Source: Mollicutes bacterium Phil14 (GTDB lineage Bacteria > Bacillota_I > Bacilli_A > ML615J-28 > CAG-698). From it: DNA of 51,769 nt. Below are positions 25,743-33,878 of this stretch, one piece after another (position 1 is the stretch's first letter; the number at the start of each line of letters is the position of its first letter). The translations under genes and the position numbers were made by a program. A model generated the notes under the pieces. That model did not search any database. It saw only the letters and a program-made list of their open reading frames with translations, and had not been told where the DNA came from. Location of the stretch: positions 1-51,769 of the forward strand of contig MSHB01000012.1 in the NCBI GenBank assembly GCA_001940985.1, read 5' to 3'.

Positions 25743-28191
25743 TATTTGTTTCTCCTTTAAATAAGTTTTTAAATATTGCTTCAAGTACTTGGATTACTAT
25801 TCCATTACCTGCTTGCTTGTATTGTTGAGTTTTGCTAATTCCTGCTTGTTCTATTTTATCAATTTGTTCATCATTCCATCCCATTAGTCTTAAGCATTCA
25901 CGTGGTGTTAGTTTTCTGATTCTTAATGACTCAGTTACTACTCCTACATCAATTGTTGTTTTAATTGTTTGAGCAAGTCCTTTTTGTACTGTACCACGAT
26001 GATACTGAACTCTTCCTGATATATCTACTCCATCTCCATCTTCTGCTATTAAGTATCCTTGTTTTGTGTTGTTTGGATATTTAATTACAACTCCTAGTGT
26101 ATCTGGTCTTGAAGTTAAAGTTGGTGAGCAGTCTTGGTGTTCACTGTTAGCAGCTTTTGGATTATTAAATCTTGAACTTGAATAACTATGATTAACAACA
26201 TCTCCTTCTTTTACAAAGTTTTGATCTATTAAATAATTACATAGTTTTTCTTTTAATAATTCATTTTCTACAATTGCTGTGACTGTTCCGTGGTTTTCCA
26301 TAACAGTTGGTGCTATACCATCTTTATCAACTATTCTTGCAGCACTATGCTCACTTGGTGAATAGTTACCTAGTTCTACAATAAAGTTATCAGTTGGTCT
26401 GTTTCCTGCTAGTGTTGTTACGCTATTTCCAATATCTTGATTTTTCCTTGTTAGGTTTGAAATAAATCTTTCTTGTCTTGGATATCCATTTGTGCCATTA
26501 CTCATAAAACACTCTATTAACTTCTTCGATAGGTAATACCTCTCATCTACCTCATCTTCTAGCATATCTTTTAGTTTTAACACAAGTGGAACTTTATCTG
26601 GAAATTTAAAAGGATTATGGTCTCCTAGAATCGAAACGCAGAATACACGTTCACGATTTTGTGGGATTCCATAATCCTTTGCATTTAATACTTTCCAATA
26701 GTTTTTATATCCTAAACTTTCTAGAAACTTAAGCCATCTATTGTAATCATCTATAAACCTCTTACTTACTAGGTTTTTTACATTTTCTAAAAGCAAGTAT
26801 TTTGGTAGTGTGTTATTTTCATATGCTACTTTTAATAATCTTTCTACTTGTAATAATAAACCACTTCTTGTTCCTTCATTTATTCCACGAAGTAGTCCTG
26901 CTACTGAAACGTCTTGACAATTATGAACTATCACTCCATTTGCAGTAAAACTATGATCTTCCTCAACTTCTAAATCATACACTAGTTCTTCTCCATTTGA
27001 TTTTATTGAATTTATTGGAAACCAAACATAATTATCTTCATAAAATGCTTTATCTTGTTCATTTTTTTCTAATTTAAAAGTTACTGAATAAGTATCATGT
27101 TGATTTATTATTCTTCCTTCAAGTACTCCTGTTTTTTCAACAATATCTTTATAAATGCTGTAAGGTCTTTTATATGCTTTAGCAATGCATTGAGCTACCG
27201 AATATATTAATTCTCTACTTATTGAGCTTATTGAAATATACTTACCTTTTTTAATACATCCATCAGCTGATGCATACCCATCTATAAAACTTTTTAGATA
27301 TTCACATGGCAAATCAATAATATCATTTGTTAATGTTTTATTAATTGCACCTTTACCAAATTGACTTAAATATTCACTTAATTCTTTATCAGAAATATGA
27401 TATTTATACGTTGTTCTCTCATTAACGAGACAATAATTATATCCGCAATTTCTAATATGAACTGCTATCTCTAATAATTCTTTTTTATCACAACAAATCA
27501 CAATTCCACATTGACTTCGTATCCAACCATCTCCAAGGTATCTACCTACTAACCACCAAAAACTATGATTTTCAAATAATGATGAAATGTAATTCTTATG
27601 TCTACTCTTTCTTCCATCAGTCCATACATAATCAATACCATTATAATCTGGGAATTTGGAATTTTGGTTTATAGCAACACCTAAATAATAATCTTTAGTT
27701 AAATCTTTTACTTCTATCCAACTTGGTTCAGTAAATCTTCTAGGCTTTGTTCTGGTTCTTTTTAGTTTCTTTCTAACTAAAAACTTATGATTACCAGTAA
27801 CATTTATTTCATCAATACTCATACCATTAATTGTATAAATAGATTTAGTTCCTATGCATACACTTTTTACTACTTTTTTGTATTTATTAGTATGTGTTAA
27901 AACTAATTCATTTTCCTTAATATCTTTTATTTGTTTTAACCCTTTATTAGTCATGACTAATGTATCTCCAGTTAAACAAGGGAAGGAATATGTCCAAAGG
28001 TCAGCAGGAGGTAATTTTTCTATTTTTGATATATCTCCAAAATTGTTAATTTTACCATGTAATGCTTCATAACTTCTAATACAATATTTATCAATTTCTG
28101 AAATACCTATTACCTCATGACTTACCCCTATATTTTTTAATGCTTGAGTCTGACTTCCAATTCCAGCAAATAACTCTATTACTTTCATCAT
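25735..28191 (-). CDS. Cytosine-C5 DNA methyltransferase interrupted by an intein
   Basis: An 818-aa precursor. Extein residues 1-71 carry the SAM motif LFAGIGSQTQAL and end in SFP. An intein occupies residues 72-424. The C-extein (425-818) starts CQDVSVAGLLRG, so splicing restores the catalytic P-C-Q motif. It then carries LLLENVKNL, RVFCVSI, the target-recognition region and GNGIVIQVLE. The spliced enzyme would have 465 aa, a normal length for this family. Without splicing the enzyme has no active site. The gene is followed by metK with an 8-nt overlap and preceded by the small terminase. Confidence 0.93.
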   Translation of the reverse strand: MMKVIELFAGIGSQTQALKNIGVSHEVIGISEIDKYCIRSYEALHGKINNFGDISKIEKLPPADLWTYSFPCLTGDTLVMTNKGLKQIKDIKENELVLTHTNKYKKVVKSVCIGTKSIYTINGMSIDEINVTGNHKFLVRKKLKRTRTKPRRFTEPSWIEVKDLTKDYYLGVAINQNSKFPDYNGIDYVWTDGRKSRHKNYISSLFENHSFWWLVGRYLGDGWIRSQCGIVICCDKKELLEIAVHIRNCGYNYCLVNERTTYKYHISDKELSEYLSQFGKGAINKTLTNDIIDLPCEYLKSFIDGYASADGCIKKGKYISISSISRELIYSVAQCIAKAYKRPYSIYKDIVEKTGVLEGRIINQHDTYSVTFKLEKNEQDKAFYEDNYVWFPINSIKSNGEELVYDLEVEEDHSFTANGVIVHNCQDVSVAGLLRGINEGTRSGLLLQVERLLKVAYENNTLPKYLLLENVKNLVSKRFIDDYNRWLKFLESLGYKNYWKVLNAKDYGIPQNRERVFCVSILGDHNPFKFPDKVPLVLKLKDMLEDEVDERYYLSKKLIECFMSNGTNGYPRQERFISNLTRKNQDIGNSVTTLAGNRPTDNFIVELGNYSPSEHSAARIVDKDGIAPTVMENHGTVTAIVENELLKEKLCNYLIDQNFVKEGDVVNHSYSSSRFNNPKAANSEHQDCSPTLTSRPDTLGVVIKYPNNTKQGYLIAEDGDGVDISGRVQYHRGTVQKGLAQTIKTTIDVGVVTESLRIRKLTPRECLRLMGWNDEQIDKIEQAGISKTQQYKQAGNGIVIQVLEAIFKNLFKGETNNE
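26920..27978 (-). other. Intein with LAGLIDADG homing endonuclease
   Basis: A 353-aa intein within the methyltransferase. Splicing blocks are intact: Cys1 in CLTGDTLVM, block B GNHKFLV, the penultimate HN (VIVHN), and Cys as the +1 extein residue. Two LAGLIDADG-type motifs (VGRYLGDGWI and SFIDGYASADGC) show a dodecapeptide endonuclease, probably active since the acidic residues are kept. Insertion is exactly before the catalytic cysteine, the most conserved site of the host gene. Confidence 0.93.
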
Positions 28192-28691
28192 TTCTTTTCT
28201 CCCTTTTTCCTAAATAGCAGTTCTAGTTCATCAATTTCTTTTTCTTCTTCAGTTAAAATTGTTTTTCTAGTTTTCTCTACTACTGAATAAATTTTTGCCC
28301 ATGCGTCATTTGCCTCTTTTAAATACTTGCTACCTACTGCAACGTATGGTGATATTAACATTTTTCCATTTGCATCTTTTAAAAGTAATCCATGTGTTGT
28401 GTTCATTTGTTCACACTCCATCCACCTTGCCTTGCAAATAGCATATTCTTCTAGTGTGTATGAATGGATTCCTTTTAAGCAGTCAATTGACTTTAGCCAT
28501 TCATATACATTTGCATATATTTCTTTTGCTTTTTCTGACAAGTGGTTTGGTGGTGTTTCTGGTAGTTCTATTGCGTCTGGTCCAAAGTCTAATATCTCTA
28601 CTGGCTTACCATTCTTTACACTTTCAAGTTGTTGTTCTACTACAGGTTTCTTTTTTCTTCCGGCATTTATTCTATATCCACCACTTGGCAT
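28188..28691 (-). CDS. Terminase small subunit (P27 family)
   Basis: A 167-aa protein with the P27-type small terminase layout: a basic start (SGGYRINAGRKKKP), ELPETPPNHLSEKAKEIYANVYEWL, then YAICKARWMECEQ. It recognises phage DNA for packaging. It is directly downstream of the GC-rich cos-like segment and the HNH gene, the classic order for cos phages. It overlaps the methyltransferase start by 4 nt. Confidence 0.88.
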   Translation of the reverse strand: MPSGGYRINAGRKKKPVVEQQLESVKNGKPVEILDFGPDAIELPETPPNHLSEKAKEIYANVYEWLKSIDCLKGIHSYTLEEYAICKARWMECEQMNTTHGLLLKDANGKMLISPYVAVGSKYLKEANDAWAKIYSVVEKTRKTILTEEEKEIDELELLFRKKGEKK

Positions 28692-28744
28692 AATGCTCCT
28701 CCTTTATAAGAATTTTGATTTTTTGAAAAATTGATTTTTGAATA

Positions 28745-28830
28745 ATTTGATTTTTTTATAAGCGGAGTTGCGGCCCCGCTCTTGGTGCTAAAATTCGACA
28801 AGATAATCGATGCCGTACCCCCTGAATGAA
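28745..28830. other. Candidate cos (packaging) region
   Basis: Between HNH and the small terminase lies a short GC-rich block, unlike the AT-rich surroundings, with AGCGG-N10-CCGCT and a run TACCCCC about 40 bases later. Location beside HNH and P27 terminase is where cohesive ends of HK97-type phages are usually found. No overhang can be deduced from sequence. Confidence 0.4.
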
Positions 28831-28863
28831 TGCATAAATTTTCAAAAAGTTCAAACCAAAATA

Positions 28864-29226
28864 TCATTTTCCAAATCTACTACCCTCGATGATACTCTTT
28901 CTTGAATGACAACTCCAACATAAGCTTTGTAGGTTTGTTATATCAAGTTTAGCACCACCTTGTTTGACTGGAATTATATGGTCAACCATTTTTGCTTTCT
29001 TAACTTTACCTTCTTTCAAACACTCTTCACAGAATGGATGAAGTTTTAATTGTTCAGCTCTTAAAATAATCCACTCTTTTGACTTGTAGAAATATTTTGT
29101 GAAGTCATCACGAGCATATTTATTATATTCTTGATCTCTTTTCTTTTTATGATCCACACAATATCCACTATCAACAAGTTTAGGACATCCAGGATATGCA
29201 CATGGAACTTTCGGTTTTCTTGGCAT
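28864..29226 (-). CDS. HNH endonuclease
   Basis: A 120-aa nuclease. Two zinc-binding cysteine pairs (CAYPGC; FCEEC with CWSC) frame the HNH core VDHIIPVKQGGAKLDITNLQSLCWSCHSRKS. HNH proteins next to terminase take part in cos cleavage in HK97-like phages. The gene is preceded by GGAGGAA and lies downstream of two promoter-terminator cassettes that probably control the late operon. Confidence 0.9.
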   Translation of the reverse strand: MPRKPKVPCAYPGCPKLVDSGYCVDHKKKRDQEYNKYARDDFTKYFYKSKEWIILRAEQLKLHPFCEECLKEGKVKKAKMVDHIIPVKQGGAKLDITNLQSLCWSCHSRKSIIEGSRFGK

Positions 29227-29243
29227 CGCATTCCTCCAGGGTA

Positions 29244-29278
29244 TTAAAAAAGACCTCTTGGAATTAATCCTAGAAGTC
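29244..29278 (-). terminator. Leader terminator of late promoter P2
   Basis: Minus strand ACTTCTAGGA-N5-TCCAAGAGGT followed by CTTTTTTAA. The stem has one wobble and one mismatch. It lies about 25 nt after the P2 start site and before the HNH gene, so P2 transcripts stop unless antiterminated. Confidence 0.65.
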
Positions 29279-29302
29279 CTGTTTGTTTATATTATTCTTG
29301 CA

Positions 29303-29375
29303 ATTATATCATATCATATTTAGGCATAGATTACAATGGCTCACAATGGCTCATTATGGCTCATCGCGGTTCAAC
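29303..29375 (-). promoter_or_regulatory. Putative late promoter P2 with 10-bp-phased repeats
   Basis: TATAAT at 29303-29308 in the conserved context TGATATGATATAATTGC. No -35 consensus. Upstream, four decamers are aligned with exact 10-bp period from 29331 to 29370 (top strand TTACAATGGC, TCACAATGGC, TCATTATGGC, TCATCGCGGT). This is the layout of an activator-dependent promoter with sites on one face of the helix. Confidence 0.6.
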
Positions 29376-29435
29376 TTTTTAAAACTATCATTTACTTCAT
29401 CATACCTCTATTTACTATCTAGAAATAATTGGCAG

Positions 29436-29475
29436 AAAAAAAGACCTCATAGAAACTATGTCCTAGAAGTCCTGT
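29436..29475 (-). terminator. Leader terminator of late promoter P1
   Basis: A hairpin near GGACATAG-TTT-CTATGAGGTC followed by seven Ts, about 30 nt after the P1 start. Together with P1 it gives a transcript of only about 50 nt. The sequence from this terminator to the -10 box matches the P2 cassette almost base for base. Confidence 0.6.
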
Positions 29476-29495
29476 TTGTTTATATTATTCTCGCA

Positions 29496-29570
29496 ATTAT
29501 ATCATATCACATTTTAGCCTATGTTTCAATATGTCAAGGTATGACGTGCTATGACAAGGTATGTCAACTT
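29496..29570 (-). promoter_or_regulatory. Putative late promoter P1 with 10-bp-phased repeats
   Basis: TATAAT at 29496-29501, same core as P2. Upstream decamers from 29521 with exact 10-bp period: ATGTTTCAAT, ATGTCAAGGT, ATGACGTGCT, ATGACAAGGT, ATGTCAACTT on the top strand. The decamer sequence differs from that of P2 although the promoter core is nearly identical. The last decamer abuts the stop codon of the regulator gene. Confidence 0.6.
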
Positions 29571-29977
29571 TAAATTGTTATTAGTTTTAATGCTTCACTA
29601 TGCCATCTTTGTGCTGTTCTTATTGACACATACAATGCATTAGCTACTTCAGTCATATTCTTTATGTCTATGTACTTGTACTTTAATAATAATTTGTAGT
29701 CTTCATTTTCAAGTTCGTCAATTACAATTGTTATCTCATCAATTACTTTTTCAAGTTCTAACTTTTTTTCATTTAGTTTGGCTTCAGTTTCGTAGTACTT
29801 TTCCAATGCTTTTTGATTTGGTGTATCCTTGCTTGGTGACTTGTCCACTCTAACTGTTCCATAACTTGGTTGAGGTATTGAATTCATCATAATTTTATAT
29901 CTATCTAATTCAAGTTCTAGATATCTAATCTTCTTTTTAATCTCATATGGTTTATTCAAGAATTCTTTTGATGTCAT
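29570..29977 (-). CDS. Phage late transcriptional regulator (RinA/ArpU-like)
   Basis: A 135-aa protein with a long N-terminal coiled coil and a C-terminal sigma-region-4-like helix-turn-helix (YKYIDIKNMTEVANALYVSIRTAQRWHSEALKLI). This is the layout of RinA/ArpU-type regulators that switch on late genes in Bacillota phages. It sits directly upstream of the promoter cassettes P1 and P2 and the HNH-terminase region, so it is a natural candidate for the protein that binds the phased repeats. The family name is by similarity from memory. Confidence 0.78.
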   Translation of the reverse strand: MTSKEFLNKPYEIKKKIRYLELELDRYKIMMNSIPQPSYGTVRVDKSPSKDTPNQKALEKYYETEAKLNEKKLELEKVIDEITIVIDELENEDYKLLLKYKYIDIKNMTEVANALYVSIRTAQRWHSEALKLITI

Positions 29978-29992
29978 TCGTTTACCTCCTTT

Positions 29993-31340
29993 CTATGTTA
30001 GTCTTGCTTTCACCGCTTCGATTAAGGCACTTTGTGTTTTTTCTTTTCTTTTAAGTGCTGCCATTACATCTTCATCAATTGTGCCTTTAGTAATTATGTG
30101 ATGTATGACCACTGTTTCTTTTTGACCTTGTCTATATAGTCTAGCATTTGCTTGTTCATATAATTCCAAACTCCAAGTTAGTCCAAACCATATCATTGTT
30201 GATCCACCTGATTGTAAATTTAATCCATGACCTGCCGATGCTGGATGCATTACGGCTACTTCAATTAGTCCGTTATTCCAATCTCTAATATCTTCATCGT
30301 TTAGGATTTCTCTTACATGGAATCTTTCTTTTATTCTTTCAAGGTCGTGTTTAAACCAATATGCTATTAGTACTGGTTTGCCATTTGCCTGTTCAATCAA
30401 GTCTTCTAGTGCATCAAGCTTTTTATCATGAATCTTAAGTACTCTTTTATCTTCATCGTATACTGCTCCATTTGCCATTTGTAATAATTTTCCTGATAAG
30501 CTTGCAGCATTTACTGCATCAATTTCTTCTTGCTCTGATATCTGAACAACCATTTCTTGTCTTAATGTTTCGTAGGTTTTTCTTTCATTATTATCAAGGT
30601 TAACTTCTACTTCGTTTATTATTAAGTCTGGCATCTTCAAATAATCTTTTGCTTTCATTGATATTGTTATATCTGATATAGCTTCATATATTTCTTCTTC
30701 TGCACCAGGTAATAGTTTATAGCTAAATATCACTGTTGCGCTTCTTTTATCTGGTTCGAAATACTTAAGTCTAAATCTTGTTATATATCTTCCTAGTCTT
30801 TCTCCAAAGTCTAGTAGTCTATATTCTGCCCATAAGTCCATTAAGCCATTTGATGATGGTGTTCCTGTAAGTCCAACTATCCTTGCTACTTTAGGTCTTA
30901 CTTTAAGTAATGCTTTAAACCTTTTAGCACTCCATGATTTAAAGGATGATAATTCATCTATTACAATCATATCGAAGTTGACCTTACAACCACTTTTATT
31001 GACTAACCAGTCTACATTTTCTCTATTTACAATAACAATGTCTACTTGTTTTTTCAGTGCCTCTTTTCTTTCTTTTTCAGTTCCTACTGCTACTGAATAT
31101 GTTAGATCATTTAAGTGATCCCATTTTGCTATTTCATCTGGCCACGTTGATTTGGCAACTCGAAGGGGTGCAATTACTAAAACCTTATTTACCTCTCCTT
31201 TTATAATTAAGTTTCTAATTGCTGTTAAGGTTACTACTGTTTTGTCAGCCGAGACCCATATCTAACAAGAGTGCACTTACATCATTGTTCATAATAAATT
31301 TAATTGCATAATCTTGATAATCATGTGGATTGAATCTCAT
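29993..31340 (-). pseudogene. SNF2-type helicase broken by a 4-nt insertion in Walker A
   Basis: The ATG at 31340 follows a strong ribosome site (AAAGGAGGTGGTGCAA). The frame reads MRFNPHDYQDYAIKFIM... LLLDMGLG and then meets TGA near 31253. Removing the four bases TGAC there restores GLGKTVVTLTAIR and an open frame to 29993. That frame contains the DE-box region (IVIDELSSFKSW) and the C-terminal motif QANARLYRQGQ. The gene, about 450 codons, encodes a phage SNF2/DEAD-like helicase of the replication module. As drawn it can give only a 31-aa N-terminal peptide, or an N-truncated 325-aa protein lacking the ATP-binding loop. A sequencing error cannot be excluded. Confidence 0.85.
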
Positions 31341-31375
31341 TTGCACCACCTCCTTTTGCTCTATTGTTACAATAA

Positions 31376-31660
31376 TTATTTTTGCTTTGTAATCTCATCT
31401 ACAATTCCTCCAATTTCTTCTATACTATTCAACACATATACTTTAAATCCTAGTTGCTCGAGTTCTTTCTTTCTCTTTCTTTGGATTGGTCTTAAAGTTT
31501 TTCTAGGTGCCTTTACTTCTACAAACCCTATCTTACCTCCATGCAATAATGCAATACGGTCTGGAACGCCACTCATACCAGGTGATGTGAATTTCCAACA
31601 CTTGCCACCAATCTTTGTAATTTCTTCAACTAGTTTTTTCTCAATTTCTTTTTCTCTCAT
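31376..31660 (-). CDS. VRR-NUC domain nuclease
   Basis: A 94-aa nuclease from ATG 31660 (MREKEIEKKLVEEITKIGG), although the frame opens 15 codons earlier. It has the VRR-NUC core: GKCWKFTSPGMSGVPDRIALL, then the catalytic GFVEVKAPRKTLRPIQ with Asp, Glu and Lys. Family members are standalone phage nucleases of the PD-(D/E)XK type with structure-specific cutting. It lies between the SNF2 helicase and the primase-helicase, and probably acts in recombination or replication fork processing. Bases 31661-31784 hold no gene and only AT-rich sequence. Confidence 0.88.
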   Translation of the reverse strand: MREKEIEKKLVEEITKIGGKCWKFTSPGMSGVPDRIALLHGGKIGFVEVKAPRKTLRPIQRKRKKELEQLGFKVYVLNSIEEIGGIVDEITKQK

Positions 31661-31784
31661 AAAGCCACCAAAACTCAAAGGTTGCAGATGTTTCATATGG
31701 TACATATACTTTTTTTATATATAATGTATATATTTTTTTCTCATACGAAAGTATATAATTTATATGTCACTATCTGCCACCATT

Positions 31785-33872
31785 CTAGTTTAGGAAGTCA
31801 TCCTCTACTGTTCTGCCAGCTTTCCTATTAGCATCAATTGACAAACCAGTCCATTGAGTTCCTGACTTAATTCGTTTTGATTCATAACCTGCTACACGTA
31901 ATGCTTCTGCGAAATCTCTATTTCTTCTTACGTATTCTCCCATTTCAGTTGCCCATTCTTTATAGACAATATAAAGTTGTCCACCTGTAGACTTTTCATT
32001 TTTACCTGTAATACAGCAATCTTCTATAAATGCATTAAGCCAGTCATTATCATCACGATATTTCTTAATTGCTTCATCTACTGCACTACATTTAGGAAGG
32101 TTATAATTATTCTTTAAAAACATTTGAGCACCTTCTATTAACCACTTCATTACAGCTCCACTTGATGCAGCAATTAGTTTTTCTGCAAAGTCTTTTTGTG
32201 GATTTTTTATTTCAACACTAAATGGTGCAACGATTAATCTTCTCCAGGTTCCTTTGTCATTTGATCCTACTTTAGGTAGGTAGTTTGTATATAGTACTGT
32301 TAGGTGTGATGGTGTATATGTAAATGGATCATGGTATTTCTTTTCTGCAACTATATCATCCACACTTGCTATCTGCTTTAGCATTCCGATTGACAAGCGT
32401 TGACCTTCTTCGGTTTCTGATGCTAAAATAAATCTTTTGCCTAATAATTCAGCTAAATCTACTTTAGCATTTTTTACTCTTGTAGTTAGAGCTTCGGCTG
32501 GAATCTTGCCTGAATAATCTCCCAAGACATCAAATATTGTGTTAAATAATGTACTCTTGCCATTTGCTCCTTCTCCGTGTGCAATTACTAGTCCTTCATG
32601 GTAAATCTTGCCTATAACTGCTTGACCTCCAATTACCTGTAAATACTTCTTAAATTCTTCATCATTGTCAGTTATTAAGTTTAGGAAATCATCCCACATC
32701 TTTTTTCCACCATCACATGGTGAGAACATTGTCATTTTAGTACACATCGCACTTGAGTCGTGTGGCTTCATAATTCCTGTTTTTAAGTCAATGATTCCAT
32801 CAGGTGTATTTAGGTCGAATGGATTTACATCTAGTTCATCAATTTCTATTTGTAAGAAACTTTTGGCTAGTTTCATTACTGCGCTAATTTTTCCTGCATC
32901 ACACATTCTTAAAACGTATGAAAAATACTTTTTGGCTTTTTTAGCAGTAGCATCTTCACTATCATCAGTGGCATTATTGATTGCGTTGTACATTTCAATT
33001 TCTGCAGTATCTAAAACCTCTTTAATAAATTCAATGTATCTTTGTTGTGCTTTTAGTTCTGACATTTCCCACACACGACCATTCCATACAAGCCAGTCAG
33101 TTGATGGATTATATCTGATTACTTCTTTACAGCTTTTAGCAAATAACTCTGCCATTGACATATCAGTTTGCTTTTCTGGTTTTAGTTCAAGATTACCAAA
33201 TTCTAGTTTTACATCATCTACTAGCACGTTCTTAAATGCATCGTTTCTACAAATTTGTTTTACTTCACTATCATCAAGGCTATCTTGAAATACACATTCA
33301 TTAATTAATTCGATTGTCTTTATCGCATCATCTTTTGTGAACTTATTTCTTACTAATGTAATAATGTGTGTAAATAATTTTGCGTTTCTTCCATCTCCAT
33401 CACGAAGTCCTTTGAAGTTAAATTCTTCACATTTAATTGGAGCAAAGTATCTTGGCACAATATCGATCTCTTTTGTTTCATCAAAGTCTTGCAAGATTGT
33501 TCTTACCTTTCCTTTGGCTTTTACTACGATGTACATGTTCTTACCACATCTTACGTCAAAGTGAAGTCCTAGTCCGTTCATTGCTTTTACAACACCTTTT
33601 ACAACATATGGTGAATTTTTGAAGATAATGTGTTTACCACGTGTTGTTTGAACTACTCTACAATTTAGTTGTTCTTTCTTTACAATTTCATATGCAATTT
33701 CTGAATCTTCAGCTTCATCGAAATCAATCACTGTGAATTCTCCATTTAGGATTCCAGCGTATTCATCATATTTACTAGCCTCATCAAGTGTTAGTAGTGG
33801 TTCGTCATTACCAAACTTTTGAATTGGTTTTTTATCTTTGGTTTTTACGTAGCCTCTAAATATTTCAATCAT
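31785..33872 (-). CDS. P4-type primase-helicase
   Basis: A 695-aa replication protein. The N-terminal primase-polymerase-like part (FTVIDFDEAEDSE and surrounding residues) supplies primer synthesis. The C-terminal superfamily 3 helicase has Walker A AHGEGANGKSTLFNTIF near residue 430 and the second acidic motif in LLGKRFILASETEEG, followed by the D5/P4-type region. Such proteins prime and unwind phage DNA at the origin. It is 6 nt downstream of the DNA polymerase gene, so the two are co-expressed. Confidence 0.92.
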   Translation of the reverse strand: MIEIFRGYVKTKDKKPIQKFGNDEPLLTLDEASKYDEYAGILNGEFTVIDFDEAEDSEIAYEIVKKEQLNCRVVQTTRGKHIIFKNSPYVVKGVVKAMNGLGLHFDVRCGKNMYIVVKAKGKVRTILQDFDETKEIDIVPRYFAPIKCEEFNFKGLRDGDGRNAKLFTHIITLVRNKFTKDDAIKTIELINECVFQDSLDDSEVKQICRNDAFKNVLVDDVKLEFGNLELKPEKQTDMSMAELFAKSCKEVIRYNPSTDWLVWNGRVWEMSELKAQQRYIEFIKEVLDTAEIEMYNAINNATDDSEDATAKKAKKYFSYVLRMCDAGKISAVMKLAKSFLQIEIDELDVNPFDLNTPDGIIDLKTGIMKPHDSSAMCTKMTMFSPCDGGKKMWDDFLNLITDNDEEFKKYLQVIGGQAVIGKIYHEGLVIAHGEGANGKSTLFNTIFDVLGDYSGKIPAEALTTRVKNAKVDLAELLGKRFILASETEEGQRLSIGMLKQIASVDDIVAEKKYHDPFTYTPSHLTVLYTNYLPKVGSNDKGTWRRLIVAPFSVEIKNPQKDFAEKLIAASSGAVMKWLIEGAQMFLKNNYNLPKCSAVDEAIKKYRDDNDWLNAFIEDCCITGKNEKSTGGQLYIVYKEWATEMGEYVRRNRDFAEALRVAGYESKRIKSGTQWTGLSIDANRKAGRTVEDDFLN

Positions 33873-33878
33873 TTTAAT

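Noticed and set aside
28667..28867. A 66-codon frame between HNH and small terminase
   Set aside because: It overlaps both neighbours' signals, has no ribosome site and runs through the GC-rich cos-like block; I treat the segment as non-coding.
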